A DNA stretch of 64,000 nt from Massilibacteroides sp. (GTDB taxonomy: Bacteria; Bacteroidota; Bacteroidia; Bacteroidales; Tannerellaceae): positions 81,319 to 145,318 of the forward strand of contig JAQVZS010000001.1 of the NCBI GenBank assembly GCA_028708075.1, given 5' to 3'. Under the pieces are notes generated by a model. It saw only the letters and a list, made by a program, of their open reading frames with translations, was not told the origin of the DNA and searched no databases. Each line of letters starts with the position of its first letter. Positions within the stretch are counted from its first letter, which is position 1. Shown in pieces: positions 57,084 to 64,000 of this stretch. A program made the translations under genes and the position numbers.

Positions 57084-57292
57084 TAAAGAATTGTCTTGAA
57101 GAGAAAAAAAGATGGTAGAGATGTTTTTATTTATTTGTCGGGAAGAATAAAGAGCCCCCGTCTTGATCGTTTTTATTAAGTCGATTCCAATCTGTTTTTT
57201 TACAAGAACAAAAACACGCGAGAATAAGAAGTGAATACATTCGTCTTTTCATCCGGATATAATTTTTCAGGAAGGTTAAAAACTTTTTTTAA

Positions 57293-58189
57293 TTATTCCG
57301 CTGGTTGGTAATTTTCGTTAGCGTTTGTTTCAAGTGAACTTTCAGGCGCCTGTTCGATCAAATCCATAAATTGGTCCAATTTCGGGGTGATGATGATTTG
57401 CGTCCGGCGGTTACGTGCTTTTCCTTCCGAGGTCTCATTATCGGTAATCGGATTGTATTCACCACGTCCGGCAGCTGTTAGCCGTTTGGGGTCAATGCCG
57501 TAATCGTTCTGTAAGGCCTGAACAACTGATGAAGCGCGCAACGCACTTAAATCCCAGTTGTTACGAATGTTTGGCCGGGAAATCGGAACAGTGTCTGTGT
57601 TTCCTTCCACTAAAACATCGTATTCGTTGTAATCCAAGATAATTTTGGCTATTTTGGCGAGGATTTCGCCTGCTTTGTTACTTATTTCGTAACTTCCGGA
57701 TTTATATAGCATGTTGTCTGCCAACGAAATATATACAACCCCTTTTAAGACTTTAATATCCAAATCGCTCATTTCTTCACGCGTGAGGGAACGGGTCAGG
57801 TTGTTTACCATGACGAGATTCAACGAGTCGGATTTATTTTTCTCTTGAACCAAATGTTGGATAAAACGATTGGAAGCATTTATTTCATCTACTAATTTAC
57901 TGATATTCACGTTTCCCTGGGAACTTTGAGCGAGGCTTTTATTCAATAGGATTTGCATGTCGGCTAATGATGCCCGTAATTCCTTGTTGTGATCTTGAGC
58001 CTCCTTTAACCGCTCTTCAAGTCCTGTTGAACGCGTATTACACTCTCTTAATTGCAATAAATTATCCTGGTGCTCTGCCTGCAATTGCGAATAATTTGTT
58101 TTCAGACTGTCAAATTGTTTCTGACTTACACATCCAGTGAGAGATAAACCTGCTGTCAAAATAAACAATGGAAGAAAAATTTTATTCAT
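57293..58189 (-). CDS. OmpA-family peptidoglycan-binding lipoprotein
   Basis: A 298-aa lipoprotein (MNKIFLPLFILTAGLSLTGC, Cys20). Residues about 25-95 form a long coiled coil (LKTNYSQLQAEHQDNLLQLRE...). The C-terminal OmpA/MotB domain has VEGNTDTVPI and NWDLSALRASSVVQAL, followed by GRGEYNPI and ARNRRTQIII, the peptidoglycan-binding motif set. It ties the outer membrane to the cell wall; a rod-like coiled coil suggests it spans the periplasm. It is monocistronic and divergent from tetR. No clear promoter box was found for it. Confidence 0.9.
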   Translation of the reverse strand: MNKIFLPLFILTAGLSLTGCVSQKQFDSLKTNYSQLQAEHQDNLLQLRECNTRSTGLEERLKEAQDHNKELRASLADMQILLNKSLAQSSQGNVNISKLVDEINASNRFIQHLVQEKNKSDSLNLVMVNNLTRSLTREEMSDLDIKVLKGVVYISLADNMLYKSGSYEISNKAGEILAKIAKIILDYNEYDVLVEGNTDTVPISRPNIRNNWDLSALRASSVVQALQNDYGIDPKRLTAAGRGEYNPITDNETSEGKARNRRTQIIITPKLDQFMDLIEQAPESSLETNANENYQPAE

Positions 58190-58332
58190 AACATGTGTTT
58201 TTATTTTTATATAACATTATTCGTAATAAAATGTTTAGTTTTCAATGGATTGACTTATTCCAAATAAACTTCGGGAAAAAGTTAATTTATGTTATAATGG
58301 AGATTTTATAATTAGGGTTTCATTAATATGTT

Positions 58333-58354
58333 TATATTTGACGCATATGTCAAA
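58333..58354 (+). promoter_or_regulatory. -7 box and overlapping inverted repeat, likely TetR operator
   Basis: TATATTTG (58333-58340) overlaps the inverted repeat TTTGAC-GCATAT-GTCAAA (58337-58354). The location, 39 bases before the tetR ATG, suits autorepression by the TetR protein. Confidence 0.6.
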
Positions 58355-58392
58355 CACTATTGTCAGATATATTAATTTACTTACTTATAATA

Positions 58393-59022
58393 ATGGAACA
58401 GGAAGAAAAAAAAGATGTAGAAAGCCGTATTATTGAAGCGGCTAAACAAGTTTTTGTTCGGAAAGGATTTGAATCGGCAACAATGGGGGATATTGCGGCA
58501 GAAGCCGGAATTGGAAGGACTTCTTTGAATTATTATTTCCGCAATAAGGAAATGTTGTTCGAAGCCATATTAGGAAATTTGATGGGAATGATTTTGCCCA
58601 ATATCGATCAGATTGCGGAAGCTAACTCATCGTATCCGGAAAAAGTTAAGAAGATCGTTGAATTATATTTGCAAATGATCCGCGCGAATGAACTTGTTCC
58701 ATTATTTGTAGTGAATGAGTTTCAGCGGGATCCTCAGCATTTATTTCGAGCTGTATTGAAAGATCCTCAACGTATACAACCAATCATAAAACTTCGAAGA
58801 TTTGTGGAGGATGAAATGGAGAAAGGAAATGTACGTAAGATGCCGATTGTCGATTTGGTCTCTACTTTTATCAGTCTGGTTATCTTTCCTTTTTTGATAC
58901 GCCGTCCCCTGACGGATATATTTTTGGAAGGAAAGGATTCCGAATTTGACGCTTTTTTGGATCGGAGAGCTGAATTTGTTTATGGAATCGTTGTACATTT
59001 ACTCAATCCTGAAAATGAATAG
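58393..59022 (+). CDS. TetR/AcrR regulator of the efflux operon
   Basis: A 209-aa regulator using the ATG at 58393; the ORF track starts at a TTG 33 bases earlier. The HTH reads FESATMGDIAAEAGIGRTSLNYYFRNKEMLFEAIL. The C-terminal ligand domain is all-helical and ends near LNPENE. It is the first gene of the tolC-hlyD-ABC-ABC-permease operon and overlaps tolC by eight bases, so it is translated with the pump. It probably represses the operon through the TTTGAC/GTCAAA site and is released by a pump substrate. Confidence 0.9.
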   Translation: MEQEEKKDVESRIIEAAKQVFVRKGFESATMGDIAAEAGIGRTSLNYYFRNKEMLFEAILGNLMGMILPNIDQIAEANSSYPEKVKKIVELYLQMIRANELVPLFVVNEFQRDPQHLFRAVLKDPQRIQPIIKLRRFVEDEMEKGNVRKMPIVDLVSTFISLVIFPFLIRRPLTDIFLEGKDSEFDAFLDRRAEFVYGIVVHLLNPENE

Positions 59023-60319
59023 TCCTATTATTCGCAGTTCGACAAAATATGTTGTTCTGCCCCTGTTGTTTTCTGTTTTTTTTACTTTATTGAATGCTCA
59101 ACAAACGGTTACGATTCAGGAATGCTATCGTTTGGCGGAAGAGAATTATCCGCAGATTCGTCAATATGACTTGATCCGCAAGGCAGAACAATACGATCTT
59201 TCTAATGCCGGCAAGTCTTGGCTTCCTCAGTTTGTTCTGAATGCGAAAGCGACTTATCAGAGTGATGTGACGAAGTTACCCGTTGATTTTAGTCAATTAC
59301 CAGTCGAAATTACGGTTCCAACATTAAGTAAAGATCAATACCAGGTCATGGCCGAACTGAATCAAACCATTTGGGACGGGGGAGCATCTTCTTCGGCAAA
59401 ACAGTTGACTAAATCGGCGGCGGAAACCGAACGCAAGCAACTGGAAAGTGATTTGTATTCATTGAGGGAACGAATTAATCAACTTTATTTCGGTTGTCTT
59501 TTACAAGCAGATTTGTTACTTCAGAACCGGCTGTTGCAAAAGGAATTGCAGATTAATTTAGAGCGGGTTCAGGCATTTATCGCGAACGGAATGGCGAATG
59601 AGTCTGATAAAGAACTTTTAGAGGTCGAGTTATTGAACGCTTCTCAGCGGGAAACGGAAATTGATGCTTCTCGGTTGGCTTATCTTAGGATGCTTTCTTA
59701 TTTTATCGGGTATAAAGAGCCGGGAAAAATACAACTCGAAAAACTCGTAGTTCCGGCTGTGGATTTTTCATGGTCGATCAAGCGTCCGGAGTTGTCTGTT
59801 TTTGAAGCCAAAAGTATTTACGCAGATTTACAACTGAAAGCGATAACGGCAGGTTTGATGCCACGTTTTGGGGCTTTTGTACAAGCGGGCTACGGGCGTC
59901 CGGGATTGAATATGCTGGAAGACGAATTTAGCCCTTTTTATGTGGCGGGTGTTCGGATGAGTTGGAATTTGGGACGTTTATACACGCAGAAGAATGATCG
60001 TCGAAAAGTGGGAACCCTTCAACGGCAAATTGATGTGGGACGGGAGACTTTTCTTTTTAATACGCACATGCAATTGATTCAACAGCAGGAGGAGGTACAA
60101 AAAATGGTTCGGATTATGCAATCGGACGATGAGATTATCCGTCTGCGTACAAATGTGAAAAAGGCCGCTGAAGTGAAATTGTCGAATGGGGTCATAGCGG
60201 TTTCCGATCTTATCCGTGAAATGAATGCGGAAGATATGGCGCGTCAAGCAGCGATGATCCACCGGACACAATATTTAATGGCAATTTATCAGATCAGGTA
60301 TATAACGAATAATGAATAA
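59015..60319 (+). CDS. TolC-family outer membrane efflux protein
   Basis: A 435-aa outer-membrane channel (signal peptide ending SVFFTLLNAQ). I start at the ATG at 59015, which overlaps the tetR stop by eight bases; the longer ORF lies inside tetR. Two outer-membrane-factor repeats are seen: VTIQECYRLAEENYPQIRQYDL at the N-terminus, the coiled-coil helices around LRERINQLYFGCLLQADLL, and the second repeat near SVFEAKSIYADLQLKAITAGLMP. It forms the exit duct for the HlyD/ABC pump encoded next. Confidence 0.9.
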   Translation: MNSPIIRSSTKYVVLPLLFSVFFTLLNAQQTVTIQECYRLAEENYPQIRQYDLIRKAEQYDLSNAGKSWLPQFVLNAKATYQSDVTKLPVDFSQLPVEITVPTLSKDQYQVMAELNQTIWDGGASSSAKQLTKSAAETERKQLESDLYSLRERINQLYFGCLLQADLLLQNRLLQKELQINLERVQAFIANGMANESDKELLEVELLNASQRETEIDASRLAYLRMLSYFIGYKEPGKIQLEKLVVPAVDFSWSIKRPELSVFEAKSIYADLQLKAITAGLMPRFGAFVQAGYGRPGLNMLEDEFSPFYVAGVRMSWNLGRLYTQKNDRRKVGTLQRQIDVGRETFLFNTHMQLIQQQEEVQKMVRIMQSDDEIIRLRTNVKKAAEVKLSNGVIAVSDLIREMNAEDMARQAAMIHRTQYLMAIYQIRYITNNE

Positions 60320-60324
60320 CGAAT

Positions 60325-61218
60325 ATGAATAAATGGATTTATACGGTGTGTGTAGCCGTGTCGCTGCTTTGTTCCTGTGGAGACAATGAGGAAGATTATG
60401 ATGCGATGGGAGCTTTTGAGGCTACGGAAGTGATTGTATCTTCCGAAGTCGCCGGAAAAATTCTTTGGTTGAATATATTGGAAGGCGACCGTCTTAAAGC
60501 CGGACAGGAGGTTGGTTGTGTCGATAGTTTACAGTTGTATTATAAAAAAGAGCAATTACGTGCCGGACTTCGGGCGGTGGATGTGGCTAAGCCGGATATC
60601 CGTAAGCAGATTGCTGTCCTTGAACAGCAAATTACGACAGTGGAATCGGAACGCCAGCGGATGGAAAACTTGGTTAAGGCGAAAGCTGGTAATCAGAAAA
60701 GCCTGGATGATCTGGTGAATCAACTCGGCTATTTGAGAAAACAATTGGACGCGCAATATTCTTCTTTGTCTAAAACGACCGGTAGAGCGGATGCTGAAGC
60801 GGAAGGCTTGGTTTTTCAGGTGATGCAACTCGACGACATGATCGCGAAATGCAGAGTTATTAATCCATTGACGGGTACCGTTTTGATAAAATATGCCGAG
60901 GCAGGAGAAGTGACGGCAGCCGGGAAACCGCTTTATAAAATAGCCGACACGGATCTTCTTTTTCTTCGTGCTTACATTACGGCTGATCAGCTTTCGCTCA
61001 TCAAAAAGGGACAGTCCGTTTCTGTTTATTCGGATTTTGGGAAAAACGAGCAGCGGGAATACATCGGTACGGTGGCTTGGATCGCGGATCAGTCGGAATT
61101 TACCCCCAAGGGAATACAATCGAAAAACGAACGGACGAATCTGGTATATGCCGTCAAAGTGGCGGTGAAGAATGATGGTTATCTGAAGATCGGTCAATAC
61201 GGTGAATTGAAATTCTGA
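60325..61218 (+). CDS. HlyD-family periplasmic adaptor (YbhG-like)
   Basis: A 297-aa membrane-fusion protein with lipobox-like SLLCSC near residue 18, so probably a lipoprotein. The lipoyl half-motifs VIVSSEVAGKILWLNILEGDRLKAGQEV and GTVLIKYAEAGEVTAAGKPLYKIADT flank a helical hairpin (about residues 80-150). The barrel domain follows, with SVYSDFG and VYAVKVAV. It joins the inner-membrane ABC permeases to the TolC channel. Its stop overlaps the next ATG (TGATG). Confidence 0.9.
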   Translation: MNKWIYTVCVAVSLLCSCGDNEEDYDAMGAFEATEVIVSSEVAGKILWLNILEGDRLKAGQEVGCVDSLQLYYKKEQLRAGLRAVDVAKPDIRKQIAVLEQQITTVESERQRMENLVKAKAGNQKSLDDLVNQLGYLRKQLDAQYSSLSKTTGRADAEAEGLVFQVMQLDDMIAKCRVINPLTGTVLIKYAEAGEVTAAGKPLYKIADTDLLFLRAYITADQLSLIKKGQSVSVYSDFGKNEQREYIGTVAWIADQSEFTPKGIQSKNERTNLVYAVKVAVKNDGYLKIGQYGELKF

Positions 61219-62138
61219 TGAATAACGTGCAACTCAATCATATCACTCGTTCATACGGAACGATACATGCCGTCCGCGATGTCTCTCTCGACATTCGTTC
61301 CGGCGAATTGTTTGGTCTGATCGGACCGGACGGTGCAGGAAAGACGACGTTGTTCCGGATTCTTACAACCTTGCTTTTACCAGATAGTGGGGAGGCGAAG
61401 GTTTGCGGGCTGGATGTTCGAAAAGATTGGAAGGAAATCAGGGGAATAGCAGGTTATATGCCCGGACGATTTTCTCTTTATCAAGATTTATCGGTCGAAG
61501 AAAACCTGCGCTTTTTTGCGACGGTCTTTAAGACTACGGTAAAAGAAAACTACGATCTGATACACGATATATATGTTCAGATAGAACCTTTTGCTAAAAG
61601 GCGTGCCGGGAAACTGTCCGGTGGGATGAAACAGAAGCTGGCTCTTTGTTGCGCGTTGATTCATCGTCCGCGGGTTTTGTTTCTGGACGAACCGACAACG
61701 GGTGTCGACCCTGTTTCCCGAAAAGAGTTTTGGGATATTCTTTCCCGCATAAAGAAGCAGGGGATTACAATTATTGTGTCGACCCCCTATATGGACGAGG
61801 CGTCATTATGCGACCGTATTGCCCTGATGAAGAACGGTGTTTGCCTACGTACAGATCATCCCGCTACGATTTCCGCGTCTTACCCGCACCTACTTTGGGC
61901 GGTTTGTGGGGCGGATATGTATTCGTTGCTTTTAGATATAAGGGCGTATCCGGAAACCTATTCTTGCCATGCGTTCGGCGATCGTCATCATCTGGCGCTG
62001 AAAAGTGGAAAGCATGAGATGAACGATTTGAAACATTTTTTACAGGGGCGAGGGCATTCGAATGTGACGATTGAGCCGCTTGTCCCTTCCGTAGAAGATT
62101 ATTTTATGAATTTTGAGGAGGATAAGCTATGTATGTGA
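61218..62138 (+). CDS. ABC ATPase 1 (YbhF N-half-like)
   Basis: A 306-aa ATPase: Walker A GPDGAGKTT, Q-loop region GYMPGRFSLY, signature KLSGGMKQKLALC, Walker B with Glu VLFLDEPTTGVDP. The C-terminal 90 residues are an extra domain (HHLALKSGKHEMNDLKHFL). It corresponds to the first half of the fused YbhF ATPase, here an independent gene. The stop overlaps the start of the second ATPase by 10 bases, indicating coupled translation. Confidence 0.9.
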   Translation: MNNVQLNHITRSYGTIHAVRDVSLDIRSGELFGLIGPDGAGKTTLFRILTTLLLPDSGEAKVCGLDVRKDWKEIRGIAGYMPGRFSLYQDLSVEENLRFFATVFKTTVKENYDLIHDIYVQIEPFAKRRAGKLSGGMKQKLALCCALIHRPRVLFLDEPTTGVDPVSRKEFWDILSRIKKQGITIIVSTPYMDEASLCDRIALMKNGVCLRTDHPATISASYPHLLWAVCGADMYSLLLDIRAYPETYSCHAFGDRHHLALKSGKHEMNDLKHFLQGRGHSNVTIEPLVPSVEDYFMNFEEDKLCM

Positions 62139-62863
62139 TCGAAGCAGAAAAACTGACAAAACGGTTTGGCAATTTTACGGCGGTAGATCAAATCAGTTTT
62201 GAAGTGAGTGAGGGTGAAATATTCGGTTTTCTTGGGGCGAATGGTGCCGGAAAGACTACCGCTATGCGTATATTATGTGGCCTGTCAAAACCTACTTCCG
62301 GCAAAGTGCGTGTGGCAGGGTTCGATATTTATAAACAGACGGAGCAGGTTAAACAGCATATCGGTTATATGAGTCAGAAGTTTTCTTTGTATGGCGATTT
62401 AAAGGTTTGGGAGAATATTCGCCTTTTTGGAGGCATTTACGGCTTATCGGAAGTGCAATTGAAAGAAAAAACAGACCGGATATTGGGGCTTTTGGATATG
62501 GAAGATAAACGGGATGCACTGGTCGACTCTCTTCCGCTGGGGTGGAAGCAGAAACTGGCTTTTTCGGTTGCGATTGTTCATGAGCCCCGGATCGTTTTTT
62601 TAGATGAACCGACCGGTGGTGTGGATCCGGTGACGAGACGGCAATTCTGGGAATTGATTTATCAGGCGGCCCGCCGGGGAATCACGATTTTTGTGACAAC
62701 GCATTATATGGACGAGGCGGAATATTGTGACCGTGTTTCGATTATGGTCGACGGACGAATTGAAGCACTTGATACCCCGCTGGAGTTGAAACGGAAGTTC
62801 TGTGTAGAAAATATGAATGATGTGTTCTATTCCCTGGCACGTAAAGCACAAAGAGGAGAGTAA
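62129..62863 (+). CDS. ABC ATPase 2 (YbhF C-half-like) with degenerate signature
   Basis: A 244-aa ATPase with Walker A GANGAGKTT, Walker B with Glu VFLDEPTGGVDP, and switch His in TTHYMDEA. The signature is SLPLGWKQKL instead of LSGGQ, as in the second half of YbhF; the composite site it forms may therefore be weak. An AGGAGG site at 62116-62121 sits seven bases before the ATG. With ATPase 1 it makes an asymmetric heterodimer that drives the two permeases. Confidence 0.9.
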   Translation: MYVIEAEKLTKRFGNFTAVDQISFEVSEGEIFGFLGANGAGKTTAMRILCGLSKPTSGKVRVAGFDIYKQTEQVKQHIGYMSQKFSLYGDLKVWENIRLFGGIYGLSEVQLKEKTDRILGLLDMEDKRDALVDSLPLGWKQKLAFSVAIVHEPRIVFLDEPTGGVDPVTRRQFWELIYQAARRGITIFVTTHYMDEAEYCDRVSIMVDGRIEALDTPLELKRKFCVENMNDVFYSLARKAQRGE

Positions 62864-62866
62864 GCG

Positions 62867-63961
62867 ATGAAACAATTCCTGTCATTTTTGCAGAAAGAAT
62901 TTTATCATATTTTCAGGGATTTGCGGACAACTCTGATTATGATAGTCATCCCCATTGTTTTAGTCGTTTTGTTTGGTTATGCTATTACTACGGAAATAAA
63001 GAACGCGCGTTTTGTCGTATTGGATCAAAGCCGGGATGTGACTACGCGCCATCTGATCGACCGTTTGGATGCCAATGCCTATTTCGATTTTTATAAACAG
63101 GTTGAAAACTTTGATGAGATTGAAACGCTATTCCGCCAAAATAAAATTAAAATGGCAGTTGTCTTTCCTCCGGATTTTTCGAAAAATCGTGAGATAAAGA
63201 CAGAGATCCAACTATTGGCGGATGCTTCTGATCCGAATGAATCGACTGTCTTAATTGAATATGCGACGTCTATTTTCCAATCGGAATTACGGAGAAATTC
63301 TGATTTTACCTCAGTCGGAATCGTTCCGGTTGTCCGACTGTTGTATAATCCGCAAATGAAAGACGCGTATAATTTTGTTCCCGGCGTGATGGGGATGATC
63401 CTGATTTTGATTTGTTCGCTGATGACTTCTGTCGGGATTGTCCGTGAAAAAGAATACGGTAGTATGGAGGTTTTGTTGGTCTCGCCTTTGAAATCTGTCT
63501 ATATTATTTTAGCCAAAGCGACGCCTTATTTACTGATTAGTTTTGTAAATATTCTTCTGATTTTAGGACTGTCTTATTTTTTGTTGGATGTCCCGATTGT
63601 CGGAAGTTTATGGGTTGTTATTTTTCTCTCTTTAGTCTATGCGTTGGTTGCTTTAAGTTTGGGTTTACTTATTTCAACCATTGCGAACACACAGCAATCC
63701 GCTATGTTAATTTGTGGAATGGCGTTGATGCTACCAGTGATTCTATTAAGTGGCATGATCTTTCCGATCGAAAATATGCCCTGGATTTTGCAAGTCCTAT
63801 CTAATTTGATTCCCGCGCGGTGGTATATTGTCGCCTTGCGGGATGTCATGATTAAAGGGTTGGGTATTATCGATATCCTTCCCGAATTGACGATTCTACT
63901 TTTGATGACTTTCTTTTTGATCTTGTTAAGTGTGAAACGATTTAAAACCAGGTTAGAATAG
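62867..63961 (+). CDS. ABC-2 permease (YbhS/YbhR-like)
   Basis: A 364-aa permease. One N-terminal helix (TLIMIVIPIVLVVLFGYAI) precedes a periplasmic domain of about 150 residues (for example QVENFDEIETLFRQNKIKMAVVFPPDF). A block of five helices follows, from GVMGMILILICSLMTSVG to the end of ILPELTILLLMTFFLILL, with the conserved VREKEYGSMEVLLVSPLKS coupling loop. This is the ABC2_membrane_3 arrangement of YbhS and YhhJ. Its partner begins at once after it. Confidence 0.9.
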   Translation: MKQFLSFLQKEFYHIFRDLRTTLIMIVIPIVLVVLFGYAITTEIKNARFVVLDQSRDVTTRHLIDRLDANAYFDFYKQVENFDEIETLFRQNKIKMAVVFPPDFSKNREIKTEIQLLADASDPNESTVLIEYATSIFQSELRRNSDFTSVGIVPVVRLLYNPQMKDAYNFVPGVMGMILILICSLMTSVGIVREKEYGSMEVLLVSPLKSVYIILAKATPYLLISFVNILLILGLSYFLLDVPIVGSLWVVIFLSLVYALVALSLGLLISTIANTQQSAMLICGMALMLPVILLSGMIFPIENMPWILQVLSNLIPARWYIVALRDVMIKGLGIIDILPELTILLLMTFFLILLSVKRFKTRLE

Positions 63962-64000
63962 ATGATGAATAAACTGAGAATACTGCGTTTTTTGTTGGAG
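63962..64000 (+). CDS. Second ABC-2 permease, N-terminus only (partial)
   Basis: Thirteen codons are present (MMNKLRILRFLLE) before the window ends. The start is the ATG at 63962 or the in-frame ATG at 63965. Position directly after a YbhS-like permease indicates the partner permease of a YbhFSR-type exporter, but the sequence itself is too short to confirm it. Confidence 0.55.
   Translation, partial: MMNKLRILRFLLE

Larger units (their letters stand above)
56821..57292. other. Repeat-rich intergenic region between NEW3 and OmpA genes
   Basis: 472 bases with no gene. It holds the NEW3 ribosome site and -7 box, a pair of 15-base direct repeats at 56954-56990, and the direct-repeat plus palindrome element at 57007-57083. 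The two direct-repeat pairs have the same 22-base period. Confidence 0.7.

Overview
The window is chromosomal DNA from a member of the Bacteroidota, most likely the order Bacteroidales; I cannot name the genus. The evidence is: TAnnTTTG promoter -7 boxes before many genes, few Shine-Dalgarno sites, a fused fucokinase/GDP-fucose pyrophosphorylase (Fkp), a DUF5686 surface protein, a giant hybrid two-component regulator, and a long glycan-degrading polysaccharide utilization locus (PUL). Visual GC is about 42-46% over most of the window, but about 32-37% in sampled lines of the 15.1-20.3 kb block. I saw no rRNA, tRNA, CRISPR array or insertion sequence.

Layout. 0-15 kb is core: the tail of fumC, gyrA with a TPR protein, a small membrane protein, an orphan HsdR_N nuclease-fold protein divergent from amn-holA-fkp, then a DUF5686 outer-membrane protein and a DPP-IV-like peptidase. 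15.1-20.3 kb (minus strand) is an AT-rich block with a beta-barrel, a LolA-like protein, an MMPL/RND exporter and a TetR regulator, probably an acquired lipid or drug export system. 20.6-29 kb holds a secreted C1 peptidase, proC, the arginine operon argR-GNAT-argG-argC-argD with candidate ARG boxes at its promoter, an S41 lipoprotein protease and a divergent lethal-factor-like metallopeptidase lipoprotein.

30.1-53.5 kb is a glucuronoarabinoxylan PUL. The minus-strand run GH115, acetylesterase, GPH sugar/cation symporter, GH10, GH43, GH67, CBM48-CE1, GH43 has gaps of 17 bases or less and several 4-base overlaps. GH43 and a divergent hybrid two-component regulator lie upstream of it, and GH95-GH51 converge on the regulator. 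Backbone cleavage (GH10), debranching (GH43, GH51, GH67, GH115, GH95), de-esterification (CE1, SGNH esterase), uptake and sensing are all present, but no susC/susD pair is. A short reading frame ending in the SusD-like tail QNPGYN sits between GH43 and GH115, which suggests that a susCD pair was lost.

53.7-57 kb is a three-gene NEW3-domain/ABC transporter operon in which every gene has a strong AGGAGG ribosome site, unusual for this phylum. Upstream of it lies a repeat-rich region with a 62-bp gapless perfect palindrome; a related inverted repeat lies at 30.04 kb. 57.3-64 kb holds an OmpA-like lipoprotein and a TetR-TolC-HlyD-ABC-ABC-permease(-permease) YbhGFSR-type efflux operon that runs off the window end.
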